From assembly GCA_003439945.1 (NCBI GenBank), contig QVRM01002037.1:146369-210368 (forward strand): DNA of 64,000 bases, given 5' to 3'. Both the position numbers and the translations under genes were made by a program. Source of the stretch: Dermanyssus gallinae (taxonomy: Eukaryota > Arthropoda > Arachnida > Mesostigmata > Dermanyssidae). Shown here one piece after another: positions 21,001 through 32,653 of this stretch (within the stretch, counting starts at the first letter, position 1; every line of letters begins with the position of its first letter). The notes below the pieces were generated by a model that did not search any database, was not told the origin of the DNA, and saw nothing but the letters and a program-made list of their open reading frames with translations.

Positions 21001-21890
21001 ATCAGTAAAGCTGCATACAATGAAAATATATGCCTCGATGCATTTATTGACGTATCCAAAGCGTTTGACTGCGTCGACCACTCTATATATTTTTAAGAAG
21101 CTTAATTAACTGGGCTGCGCACCTGAAGTAACGTCTTGATTCAAATCGTATCTAAGTGATCAGAAGCAATTTGTGGCTCGACGAACCGACGCTCGTTCCT
21201 CACAAACACCCCACAACGGGCATGGAGACAGAAATTTACAACTGGTAATATCTTCCTCTGGGTAGGCGGCTCTGCCATCTCTCAGCTCAGAGGTTAAATG
21301 CCTTGACATTGTGGTAGACGAGCATATGAAATGAGACAGTCAAGTAAGGGTGGTGTCAGGGTCTGCTACGCCGTGATGGAGTGACTCCGTAGTACACAAG
21401 GCTCGAGCTTCTCAAGCTTAATCAGCTGTCGCGTGAAAAGTTAACGGTGCTAGCCCATAAGGTGCAAAACAGTGGAATGACTTCAGATTGTGCTTTCGGC
21501 TTTACCTCAACCCCACCATGGTCGCAGAGCTACAGGGACCAACTCAGGGTACCAGGCTTTACATTCACCCTTCTTTGGCACTCCCTGGCCTACATGCTAC
21601 CCAACTTTTTTGGAACAAGCTACTATTGATGCTTCGAAATGCAGGCCGGACCCTTGTTTCAAAGCAACATTTTTTCTTGCAGCTAAAGGACAAGGAAGCA
21701 CGTGACTCGCTTGTTACGCAAATTGTCTTAAACATGTATCAATTAATCAAACGCACCTTTATTTTATCGAAGAGGGACATGCTACAATATTTTCATTTTA
21801 CAAAGCGTTACACCTGGATTCATAGAACGGTCAATTTACTTGTGTGCCGACATTTGCGCCACAAGCATTTTGAGTTTTCAGTGGCCTAGC
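21001..21890 (+). pseudogene. CR1/L2-type RT scraps
   Basis: Near 21035-21080, AFIDVSKAFDCVDHSI is RT motif A. About 500 bp further on, TQLFWNKLLLMLRNAGR is like the C-terminal block (LWN-LP--R) of CR1/L2 ORF2. The middle of the RT is missing. Many stops are present. Confidence 0.6.
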
Positions 21891-22412
21891 CAGCCGCCAT
21901 AAAAACATGTTATTTACGCGATCCGTCTTTGCCATTTGTTTAGACGAGATGGCGTTACCGCTTCTAAGATTGTTTGCACGAATGCTAAATTAGTTAGATA
22001 CATTTGATGATTTTATAATTCGATTGTATATGCCATAGTCTGCTCTGGACTTCAGTTCCCAAGCAGAGCTTATCACAACAGAATTTTGAGCAATGTTACA
22101 CCTTAATGACACCTTAAATACGACGAATGAACTTCCTCTGTGCATGTTTTATTGCTGCAATGTGTTTGCTTAAGTAGCGTCGTCAAACCTCAACAACACA
22201 ATACAGAAAGTTAGGAACAACTAAACTGTTATAAAGCCTTATATAAGAACTGCTGTCAGCTGTCATAGAGTGCGGTCGTGTTTTTGTCATGGCTCTGTGT
22301 GGTTGGCATGTTATGAGAGTATGATGAACCGAAGCTCGGATATCCTCATATCAATCGACTCCTCGTAACTCCGTGCACCCGTCTGGACTTCCGTCATTTT
22401 TAGATCTGGATA
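21891..22412. other. No recognised gene
   Basis: A-T moderate sequence with no coding signal that I can support. The distal part may be 5' UTR of the CR1-like element that starts at 22413. Confidence 0.4.
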
Positions 22413-23640
22413 GTGCGGACAGACATGACTCCTATTGCTAGGAACAGCCCGGAAGACACATCTGTAGGAATGTCAGCTGCGGCACCACAACAACAACAGT
22501 GCGTGACAAATAGAACATCCATCTATGCCGGCGGCCAAAAGCGACCGCTCTCCCCGCCTAACCTCGCGCGTGGGTCTGGTATGTGCAAGATGCCAAGAAA
22601 CCGCTCAGGGTGGGCTCAACCTGAGCTGCTCAAAGTGCAATCGAACTATCCATGCAGCATGTTCGAGACTATACCCAGTGCAGCAATTACAGCTGGCTGG
22701 TGTTGTCGTGTATGCAGTGTGGCAACAGCTGACTTCACGGTGGATCGTTTCACGGCCTTTCTGGATAGCCTCAACGTTGAGACAGAATTCATGGGCTGTG
22801 TTATGTTTCTATTCCGGCAAGTGCAGTCGCTTGAACATGAGGTTGCCGCTCCCAGACGTAACCAAGCTTAAACGCCACCCGATCAATCGCGCGAGGACCC
22901 TATGGATGCCACTGACGGCGGAGATAATGCCGCAGTGTTGCCCCCGCCGAAGAAATCCGTGTTGGTGCTGGGTGACAGTGTCGTTGGTCCACTTGGGCCT
23001 GCTCTTAAGGAACTTCTCCATAATGGGACACCTGTGTCGGTGCGTCCGTCCTCGAGAAAGGACATCGATACCATAGTGGCAGAGGCGGAGAAGCACATCA
23101 ATGCTGCCAGTGGGCCAGTGTCGATTTTCCTGCAAGCGGGATACCACGAATGTATGGATTTCGAGAAAAATAAGTGTGTGGCAGCGGTTGAAGCATTGGC
23201 CGCAAAAGTGCACGTCTCTCGCCCGGGGTCTGAACTCTATGTCCTGTCCGTACCTCTATTCGGACAGGACTATAAGGCGGCCAACGATATGCTTGCTGCT
23301 AAAGCTGTGCAAGATAATGCTCTCTTTTCAGTACTTCCTCTCACTATCACCCATCGACAAGTAGTCGAGAGCGGCCGATATTCGTACAAGGGGGAAATCG
23401 CCAAAAAGATCGCGTACAACATTGCCAGACGGATCAAGCGTTTTTTAGGGGTGAAACTCAGGAAGCCGAAAAAGAAAACTGGACATCCGCGCCCCAACCG
23501 AATCCGGTATCGAGAGCGACGTCTCAGTGCAACGAGAGTCAGGGCCCCCGCCCCCCGGTCAAGGATGCCAGGTCCAACAGCAAGGTCAGGTTTGCCAGTT
23601 GTGCCCACCTTCAAGGAACACCGAGATTGATCAACCCGCG
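22413..23640 (+). pseudogene. CR1-like ORF1: PHD-type zinc finger and SGNH-esterase-like domain
   Basis: The N-terminus (MRTDMTPIARNSPEDTSVGM) shifts frame into a PHD-like finger (VCARCQETAQGGLNLSCSKC, TIHAACSRL, then WCCRVCS), and on to FTAFLDSLNVETEF. The 242-codon frame 22902-23630 holds the esterase-like part: block I SVLVLGDSVVGPL, FLQAGYHECMDFEKNK in place of the GxND block, and no DxxH near the end (SGRYSYKGE), followed by a basic tail. PHD plus esterase is the known ORF1 layout of CR1 elements. Ser of GDS is kept but the other catalytic positions are changed. Confidence 0.8.
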
Positions 23641-23819
23641 CCGCACCGGGCCGGGCGCCGGGACCGATCGGTCAGGCCCGAAGAATTGGTACCAGCTTCC
23701 GGCAGCTCCGACAATCCTGAACTTCCTGAGTTAAGCCCTAGCGGTTGTATCCCAGCAACCCGCTACCAGACGCAGCGTCTCCAACAATCGGAGGAAACCC
23801 ACCGGCCGTCATCGGGGCA

Positions 23820-25790
23820 GGAGCCGTGAACGTCGCTAAAGATAGTACAGTGGAATTGCGAGGGCGCTGCAACCGTAGCGCTGCTCGCACCGTCGGCTCT
23901 GGATGCTGTAGATATTCTGGTTCTGACGGGGACGTAGGCGACCGCGCCTTTTGATTACCCAGGTGTCTACGCCGTCCACTGCATGGCTCAAAAGAGTGCT
24001 GGACCCGGACGACCCAGCGGTGGAGTGTCCGTGCTTTACAACCATAGAGTGGGGGACCTTACCCCCTGCCTTGTCGGAGACAACCTCGTGGCCCTACGAG
24101 GCTCCCGCTTTCGACTCATAGCGGCCTACGCAAGGCCTGCGGGTTCGGAACCTACCCTCGCACTTGTTGAAAAGTTGGTCGGCGGCATTCAGGCCACGCT
24201 TCCGTTTGCTGCCCTTCTGATCGTCGCGGGAGATTTCAACGCTCGTCTTGATTGTCCCTCCTCCAGTCGCACGATAGCCTTACGTAATACCCTAGCTGAC
24301 TATGGTTGCTGGATAGTTACCCCAGCGTCATGTCCGACCTTCCTCAACCATTCGGGGAGCTCGGTTATCGATTTATTTGCGGTCAGCTTAAGCGAGGACA
24401 GAGTAAACTATATTGCAGAAAGGAATTCGTTGAGCGAAGGCGGTCTTATTCGATCACATATCCCAACTGCGCTAGAATTCAAGCTGCTCTCCGCAATCCT
24501 GACCACACGGCTATCAGCGTATTAAGAGGGTCGCGGGGTAAATCCGGAAGAGCAGTATGGCTTCCGAGCTGGGCGGTCTACGTTAGATGCCTGCAGCTTC
24601 CTGATCGATGACGCTCAGCGGGTACCCCAATGCCGAGGCGCCTTCATTTACGCCGTCTACGTGGACTTCCGCTCAACGTTCGACTCGGCACCAAGAGACA
24701 AGATATTGCTAAGCTGGTCGAGGCAGGTGTGCCCTCCAACATTTTGCACCTGCTGGCCGCTATCCTCCAAGAGAATCCCATCTCGATCGACGACGGCGTG
24801 TCCGAACTCGACCCCTTCCTGCAGACGACGGGCTTTGCACAGGACAACAACCTGAGCCCTCTCTTATTCTCAGTGCTGCTGGCCGACCTCCCTCGCCAGG
24901 TGGAGGGCACCCGCAAAATGGTGCAGGTTTTAATGTACGCTGACGACGTAGTGCTTTACAGCACGTCAAGGTTCCATCTGCAGCAGTCTCTGGCAAGGCT
25001 CGCGACCTACGTACAGGGCATCGGTCTCGAGATCAACCTGTCCAAGACCGAGGCTATGAAGTTCCGCAAGGGAGGTCGGGTAGCTGGCAACGACACTCTG
25101 CGGCTTGCCTCGGCGGAACTCAAATACGTCAAAAGCTTCAAGTATCTCGGCATCGTCATCCCCTCCCACGGCCGTTCATTCACAGAGCACATCACGGATC
25201 GGGTGAGGAACGCGCTAGTGGCATCTGTTGGGATACAGAAGCCGCAGCTGCTTTCTCTGAAGACTGCTCTCGGCCTCTTCGACCTTAAACTCGCCCCTGT
25301 CGCTTCTTACGGCATCCAGGTCATCTGGAGACAGCTTTCGCGGCAGCAACTTGACATGCTGGACCGCGTAAACCGGCTTACCTCAAGCGGGTAATGGGTC
25401 TGCACTCGTCAAGCAAGAACCGCCTTGGGTATCTGCTGGCGGACACTCCGTTGTTCGTCGAGGATCTGAAGAGACGCTTCAGCTTGCCAGAGACTCCCGC
25501 CTACAAGGAATTGATCCGCATGTGGGAGGACAAGATGGCGAACATCGACCCGGACATGTTTGATACGGGTGCCATGCGAGACAGCACCTGGAAGGACCTT
25601 GGCCGCACAAACCACCACATAGTGACTCGTTTCGCGGTACACGGGTTTCACCACGTCCTGTGCGGGACACACGGTTTCCATGACCCTCATCCATCGTGTA
25701 TATGTACTCGGTGCGGCGCCTACTGCACAAAGTATCACGGGGCAATTTGCCCACGTGTAGTCTCTTTACGGAGCCTCTCGCAGTGATATT
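23820..25790 (+). pseudogene. CR1-like ORF2: endonuclease, internally deleted, RT
   Basis: Endonuclease: VQWNCEGAATVALLAPS, GGVSVLYNHRVGDLTPCLV, LLIVAGDFNARLDC, SSVIDLFAVSL and LIRSHIPTAL. The sequence then jumps at about 24500 to mid-RT (EEQYGFRAGRSTLDACSFLI), losing the linker and the RT fingers. RT continues YVDFRSTFDSAPRDKIL, TGFAQDNNLSPLLFSVLL, VLMYADDVVLYST and AMKFRKGGRVAGNDTLRL. The C-terminus is TRFAVHGFHHVLCGTHGFHD and CICTRCGAYCTKYHGAICP. A frameshift lies at about 25380. Confidence 0.88.
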
Positions 25791-26040
25791 GTTTTTATTT
25801 TACCATTCGACCATACAAAGGTGATTTTATCGTACTGACAATCAAAATCGTACCTGACAAAGGTGATTTTAATAAATAAATACAAATTGTATATATGTAT
25901 ATATGTGTATGTATCCATACATATGCAGATCACCTGGTGATAGTCTTGACTCACTGTCCTTATAGTTGTTAAAGAGATGGATTTGTGGTTATAATCGCTA
26001 CTCAACCTGAGTGAATAATTATGAAACGTAATATAAGAAT
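25791..26040. other. AT-rich sequence, probable 3' UTR
   Basis: Contains a duplicated phrase acaaaggtgattttat/aa (about 25815 and 25857) and AATAAATAAAT near 25870, fitting the 3' end of the preceding element. No ORF. Confidence 0.4.
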
Positions 26041-26760
26041 TGCAATCATGAATTACAAAACAGCAAAATATTGTATTAGATATAAGTAGTTTGCTGGATG
26101 ACTTGTGTGATATGAGTGTTAAAATCCAGTTCCGGTGTCACCGTAACCCCGAGGTTAGTGTTTCGTTAGCAGTGTTGAATGGTCTGTATAGTTTTAGATC
26201 ATCAGCATAAAGCTTATAGGTTATCGAATCGGGGATTACGTTTACGTTCAAGGATATCCAAAGGGGCACGCATCTGATTCACTAAAGCTACTGTTTATCC
26301 GAACGCAGAACTCTCTACAAGTAAGATAACTAGCAATCCATAACATGGAGCGAGTATCAGCATTCAAGTACCTAAACTTCTGTATAACCTCACATGGTTT
26401 TATCTATCAAATGCTTTATAAAAGTCAAAATGTTAACAGTCAAAGGTCAGCTTATTATTTATCATAATGGCCCAATTTTGAGTAATTTCAACGCGTTGAG
26501 TTGCCGTGGGTTTGCCTTTAGTAAAACCATGTTGATTCTCGTCCAACAAGTCTTTGAATTAAAGGAAGTTAAAAATGTGGTTCATAAGCAGTTTTTCAAA
26601 TATGATACATGCGACTGATGATTGAGCAACCGGTCTACAACTATCTACATTTGAATTTGGGCTTTTTTAGGAGTTACGATTGACTGTCTAAAATAATTAG
26701 ACACAACGCCATCTTCATAAGACCCACTGAATATTAAAAAAAGAGATTTAGTTATCTTAG
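26041..26760 (-). pseudogene. CR1-type RT fragment (minus strand), heavily decayed
   Basis: Minus-strand translation across stops shows LLDENQHGFTKGK, a motif A trace (FYKAFDR), and KLYADDLKLYRPFNTANE with the YADDLK catalytic loop, then weak thumb sequence. It may be the RT of the element whose linker lies at 27611-28000, separated by the insertion at 26807-27610. Confidence 0.65.
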
Positions 26761-26806
26761 TTGCTCCTTTTTTTTAAAATGTTTAATTCAATTATTTTTA
26801 TTTTAC

Positions 26807-27610
26807 TCAAATTGAGTATAATATACACTTAAAATGTTTCTTCTTCCGTACTTTTTCGTTTACTTGCGTTGTGAACGTCGTTACTGTATAATTAACCCGA
26901 AGGCCAAGATACTGGAAAGGGTTAACAAACTCCAGTTGTTGGCCGCAGCAACGTATAACCTCTCTGGCAGTCAATCGACCTCCACGCCTGAATTTCATGG
27001 CTTCCTGGTGTTTATTTCGAGTCCCTTCGAGACAAGGAACGCCTCTATCATAGATGTAATACGCTTGATGGCACCTAAATCGCGATGAGCGACCCCGATA
27101 TCATCTGCATACGTCACCACTACATATTTTTGGTGCTCCTGTCGGACGTAACCGAAGAGGTCAGCAAGGAGACAACCCTGCTCACCATAGTGACTCGTTT
27201 CTACCAACAAGGAGTCCTCCGCAAAGAAACTTGCTATTACACTCAGAGCCACCCACTCCTGCTTGTTGGAATGCTTCAACCCGCAGATGGCGAGGGGCTT
27301 TGTCAAAGGCCTCGACGCAGTCAATAAAGACTGCATACAGATGATCTTTGGATTGTGCCACAGCTCGCTCGATTTCTGACTGGAGAACATGGATTGCATC
27401 GCGGGTGCCTCGGCCTCTCCTAAAACCGAATTGCTCCGGTGGAAGTGCCTCTTCAGCTACACGTTCAATCCGACGAATAACCAACTTACAGAAAATCTTC
27501 TTCAAAGTGCGTTCTGGCGCCACTCCACGATAGAGATTTGGATCCTGCTTGTCGTCACCATGCCTACCCTTGAACAGAAGAGAAAGCCTGGCGACATGCC
27601 AGACTTTATT
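26807..27610 (-). pseudogene. CR1-like RT fragment of a second lineage (minus strand)
   Basis: Reads VAPERTLKKIFCKLVIRRIE, ALPPEQFGFRRGRGTRDAIH, VFIDCVEAFDKAPRHL, VVVTYADDIGVAHRDLGAIK and MKFRRGGRLTAREVIRC, ending in a truncated FQYLGLRV. The RT order is correct, with frameshifts near 27190 and 26990. It is related to, but distinct from, the 29446-34159 lineage. Confidence 0.75.
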
Positions 27611-28000
27611 ATAATATATGGGTAGGATTAGTTCTGGCGTAAAGCTGCACTTAGTGGATAGTTGTTTGATTTTGGTGAAAATATTAAATTTTCATATATC
27701 AAATTGTTGACAGCTGTCACTCGAGGGTATGTCGTTGGAAACACTTTCGAGAGCTGAACCCCCTTGGGCAACATAAACCGACGAGAAGAAGTCCTTGAAT
27801 GCGTTTGCTTTAGAAGCGTCATCTACGAGAACTGCCTGATCTATCTTTAGAGCCGCAATATTCTCTTTACCCTTTAATTGTTTATTTGCGTATCTAAAAA
27901 ACGACTTTGTGCCTTTAAAATAAAAACTAGCCCTATCCATTATACGAAGTCGTCTAGTTGCCTTGCGCAACTGTTTTCAGACTGCACATTTGGCTCCTGA
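27611..28000 (-). pseudogene. CR1-type linker between endonuclease and RT (minus strand)
   Basis: FKGTKSFFRYANKQLKGKEN, VLVDDASKANAFKDFFSSVY and the following IKQLSTKCSFTPELI are the typical CR1/L2 region between EN and RT. It is cut at about 27610 by the fragment below it. Confidence 0.7.
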
Positions 28001-28207
28001 TCTATTAGCCGTTCTAGATTGCTTACGTATTTACGTAAACTGATATTATTTTTTCACTTGCCATTTCGCTTAGGTATTTAATTCGTAAATGTATCTCGTA
28101 AACTAAGTTATTATACTTCGAGTCACAATTTATCACAATTTAAAAACAAGTTTATACAATCAAGTCTGCGGCTGATCATTTCATAGCTGAACCAGAAACG
28201 GACGGCA

Positions 28208-28770
28208 ATGGCCGAAAATATCGAGCGCATTGATACTATTCAAAACGATGTGCAGCTCCTGCAGCAAAGAATGGAAAAAGTGGAGTTGGCCGGCACGTCG
28301 ACTCCAACACTAGACGACACAAGTAATGCAAGATTACTCATGCTAGAGCAAGGACAGTTGATGTGCGATTTTGTGTTGCTTAACGTCCCTGGACCAGCCA
28401 AATGGCCATCAACAGCCACCGTGCAGTGAGTTAACCAGCTGATTGCTGCGGCTGGTCTGGACAACATAACGATAAAGAAAGCTAGTCGAAAATTCTACAC
28501 AAAGCCACAATAGCGCCATCATCGTCACAGCTGATACCGAAGAAAACGCGCAGAGAGCAAATATTCGCATCGACAACAGGAACAGGCCGCTTACAACTCA
28601 GCACGTCTTCCCAAACAAGAGCACCATCAGCAGCAGGGGCAATAGTAACAACAATCACATCATCACAGCTGCCACTCACCTGGCGGCAAAATTGTACGAA
28701 CTCACATTTCGAACTAATATTTACAATTGTACGGTATACTTGAAATATGAAGCAAATTAGAAACATTAAC
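28208..28770 (+). pseudogene. Possible non-LTR ORF1 (coiled coil) fragment
   Basis: The frame MAENIERIDTIQNDVQLLQQ has heptad-like spacing, followed by MCDFVLLNVPGPAKWPSTAT and, after a stop, AAGLDNITIKKASRKF. This resembles coiled-coil plus RNA-binding ORF1 proteins of L2/CR1-type elements. The match is weak and is inferred from layout with the endonuclease trace at 29140. Confidence 0.4.
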
Positions 28771-29139
28771 GAACTAGAAACATTTAAATTAGAAACATTA
28801 GGTAAGTCCGGCGGGCAAAATGAAATGGGAAAAAACGATTCTATGAAACTTCACCAACCAAGCAAGCAGACAATGCTGAGGCGAAGAGACAAAACAGCTC
28901 GGGAAAAAAGTAACATGATGTGTGCATTGTATATATGCATATGTTCAATCAAATTTTTTTCATGTAAGCTCTAACTTACATGTCCTTATTTGATTAATAA
29001 CTGCCTTAGTGTTAATTACCCGTTGCTGACTTTTCCGAGGAGGGTCACATACGCATGGAAAGAAACTACAAACATGTAACACATTTTTTATTTAATATTA
29101 TTACAAAAGAAAAAGCCAGTACAATATTTAGGGTGTATT

Positions 29140-29310
29140 GATTAAACATTAGAAGCTTATCAGCCAATCTAGAGCTGCTTCTCGGTATGCTCTTTCAACT
29201 GGCTCGCCAAGACCAGATGTGCGGATTCAGCATCGACGGCTACTCCGGGTACTTCTCGCCCGAAAGTAAAAGCAGAGCAGGCGGCGTGGCAATATTTATT
29301 AATAGCAAGT
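29140..29310 (+). pseudogene. CR1/L2-type endonuclease trace
   Basis: RSLSANLELLLGML and then GYSGYFSPESKSRAGGVAIF form the N-terminal half of a CR1/L2 endonuclease. The rest is missing. It probably belongs to the same dead plus-strand element as 28208-28770. Confidence 0.55.
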
Positions 29311-29432
29311 ATGAAAGTCGTTATGGAAAATGCAGACGTATGTATATTATCAATAATGGCTGAGAACACAACTATTCAACCTATGCAGATCACCAAACAA
29401 CATCTATTCTATACCAGGACATTTCATTCATG

Positions 29433-29445
29433 AACTACAGAATAT
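29433..29445. repeat. Target-site duplication of the full-length CR1-like element (3' side)
   Basis: AACTACAGAATAT matches 34160-34172 exactly over 13 bp. Confidence 0.85.
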
Positions 29446-29827
29446 TATTATTTCAATTTATTCACACTTTATCGTGTCATTATACCTAGTTATGTCCTAT
29501 AAGCTGACATTTGGTGAATATACACATACGTACATTTAGGTTTCTACTCATAAAATACATCTGTTCATATACCAACATCGTCAGGAAGATAAAACGTTCA
29601 ATTCTGTAAGTTGGGTGATGATGTTTATACATTAATTATATACATTAATCTAATGACCTAATTTGATTATAATTTCCCACATGATATCTATCACACACGT
29701 TTCGACAGTATTTGCAGACACAGGTTTGTTGAGATTCGTGATAACCTTGTGTCATGCACGTCAAATGATAGAAGCCGTGCACGGCAAACCTGGTGACCAA
29801 ATGACAATTCGTTCTGTTTGTCCTCTT

Positions 29828-32470
29828 CTAGCTCGAGTCAGTCATTGCTGGTGTTGTGATAAACTGTGGGTCGATCTCCAGTCGCTTCGATCTCTGTTTT
29901 TCGACGAAGGTACAGTAGGCTGGGGTTACTGGGAGATTAAGTTTTTCGCGTATGCCTTCTACAAACGATGGCGTATCGGCCAACAAGTAGACCAATCTGT
30001 TTCTCGATGTCGTGTGCAGCCCGAGCACCATTTTCAGAAATGCTGGTTTCACTCTATCCAAGGTTGTCAAGTCACGCACGGTTAGTTTCTCCCAGACGAT
30101 CTGGATTCCATAGGTTGCTGTCGGTGCGATCTTCAGGTCGAATAAGCTCACGGCCGTAGCAACCGCAAGTTTCTGTGGGGATTCGATCATAGCTGCGGCC
30201 ACGATCGCCTTCCGAGCTCGTTCCTCGACATGAGCTGAGAATGACTTACCCGTCGTTGTTAATGTGAGGCCGAGGTACGTAAAGGAGTTTACTATTTTTA
30301 AGCTTTGTCCGTCAAGGCGGAATGAATCGCTACCTGCCAGCCTCCCACCTCTTCTGAACTTCATAGCCTCGGTTTTTGTCTTGTTAATTTGAAGTCCTAC
30401 AGTCGCGACATAATTATGCAGAGTTATCAGCGCTTGTTGTAGGTGAAATCTTCTCGTGCTGTACATAACGAGGTCGTCTGCGTACATGATTACCTTCACG
30501 TGGGGGTGTCGCTGCTTGATGTGTGAGGGGAGGTCATTGACGAGGTCAGCGAAGAATAGTGGGCTTAGGTTGTCGCCTTGAGCGAAACCTGTTGTCTGCT
30601 CTATTCCATTTCTCTCAGCTACTCCATCGTCAATAGATACCTGGTTCTTCTGTAGGATATCTTTCAGTAGGCCCAGGATAGTTTGTGTCACACCATGCTG
30701 TGAGAGTTTGGAAAGTACAATGCATCTTGAGCCGGAATCAAATGCTGCTTTAAAGTCGACAAAGACAGCAAAGAGATGTCGCCTCGCACTCCTTAGTGTC
30801 CTCTCGATGTCATCTAGGAGTATCGCGCACGCCGACATCATAGATTTACCGCACCGAAAACCGTGTTGTTCTTCTGGTAGGGCATTACGTCTTTCCAAAA
30901 ATGCCGTGAGACGTCGGGTGAGGATGCTGGACAACAGTTTGTAGGTGCAGGACTTCTTCGCTATCCCTCTCCAGGACTTGGGCTCTGTTGGATCTCCCTT
31001 TCTTTTTGGGATCACGACCATGGTGCATTCTCTCCAAGCTTCTGGAATTTTTCCGCTGGACAGGCACGCATTGAACAAGGCGGTCCAACAACGTACAAAC
31101 GCCATGGCTCCTTTAATGTGTTCATTGAAAATCCCGTCTGGACCACATGCTTTCCGGTTGGGTAACCTGAAGATGGGCTCCGTGACTTCGGCAACCGTGA
31201 ACTCACGTTGAAGATCCACGATGTCTTCCAGGTCGTTTGGCAGCCAACAGGAGTAGTAATACGGCACCTCGACAGGAACCGTGTCGCATAAGCTCAGGAT
31301 CCTCCTAAAGTGTGCCTGGAGCCTCTCCGGATCAACGGGACAGCTTGGTCTAGCAGGTCTTGAGAATCGTAGCCAAACGTGTGGGGTTTGGGTAGCTTCG
31401 TCTAGAAGCTTCGCCTCCTGCCTCTCCTCGAACTTTAGTTTTGCGTTCTTCAAGCAGTCCTTATAAAATTTCTTGACTTGGGCAACGGACGTCTCTGGAC
31501 ATAGCTGTAGTCGGCTTAGCTCCCTTACCTGGAGAGAGATCTGCTTTGCCGCTGAGCATTCAGGGTTCCATCACGGCCTGGCGGGTAGAGGTCGTTTCGG
31601 GACTACACAGCTCCTTAGCGTGTCGCTCAGAAATTTATGGTACGACTCCACGTCTGGGCTTTCGTTGTATGGGTAAATAATCGAGGCAGCCTCTTGGAGC
31701 TTGAGGATGTCGAGCTTCCTACTTCCTGTTTGACTTTTCTGAGGGGGAGGATTGTCATGGGGGTTGACAGTGACTTCAATCCCTACGGGTACGTGCCATT
31801 TTATTAGTCCGCCTTCTTTGAGCGAATTTTCGGGCCCGACGTACCGCACACCGTCCTTAGCGATGTTTGTGGCGAATATGTCTATTACGGATGATCCCAT
31901 AGGGCCAACGAAGATTGGGATTTGTGGGTTCGACACACTCCACAAGCCAAACTCACCCAAGATATCCATAAACGCAGTTGTCCGACTGTGATCGGGTAAG
32001 TCAAGTCTGACATTTAAATCTCCTGCTAGTATGACCGGCTTTCTGCTGCGCACGAATTGACAGCATCGTGTCAGCTTCTCAGTTAGCATGTCAGTACCTT
32101 CCGCTCTGGAAGGTCGCACATACATTGCTATGATGGTGACTATTTCTCCCTCGATAACAACACAGTTATCTTCGACAAGAACTGGTCTCATTGTTCCTAG
32201 ACGGTGATTATAGAACACCGCAACGCCACCGCTAGCGTGTCCGGTTGCGCTGATCCGAGAAGCAGGGCAACATACAGCGTAAAAACTTGGCAGTGTGAGA
32301 GGTGAGGTAGACCACGTCTCTGTCAAAATGAGAACATCTATTTGCTGTATTGCGTTGTTGGGGAGTACCAACAGTGATGACGAGATGTTCTCACAGTTCC
32401 ACTGTATTACAGTTAGTGTCTGCGGGGTTTTCGGGGAGGACCTTTCTGTCTGGGGGGAGGGGTCCAGCAC
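29828..32470 (-). pseudogene. CR1-like ORF2: APE endonuclease and RT, one in-frame TGA
   Basis: One frame of about 880 codons. Endonuclease: VIQWNCENISSSLLVLPN, VLILTETWSTSPLTLPSF, VILAGDLNVRLDLPDHSR, SSVIDIFATN and LIKWHVPVGIEV (KWH in place of SDH). A TGA at 31571-31573 lies between endonuclease and RT. RT: NRKACGPDGIFNEHIKG, WRECTMVVIPKRKGDP, EEQHGFRCGKSMMSACAIL, VFVDFKAAFDSGSRCIVLS, TGFAQGDNLSPLFFADLV and VIMYADDLVMYSTRRF. After TPAMTDSS the family's zinc-knuckle end continues out of frame to about 29720. Apart from the TGA and this end the frame is clean. Confidence 0.9.
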
Positions 32471-32653
32471 ATCCCTTGAAGTGCCGCTGCTATTAGGTCG
32501 CTGAGAAGTGTTTTCGGAGAAGGTACAAAATCCCGATTCGGACTCCTGCGGTTACCTCCGTTTTGCGGTCTCTCAGTGACTCTGTTCGTCTTGTGCTGAA
32601 CGTCCTGACTCCGCCGCCCTTGTTGTTGCTTGTTTTTCGTCACTACAGGTGGC

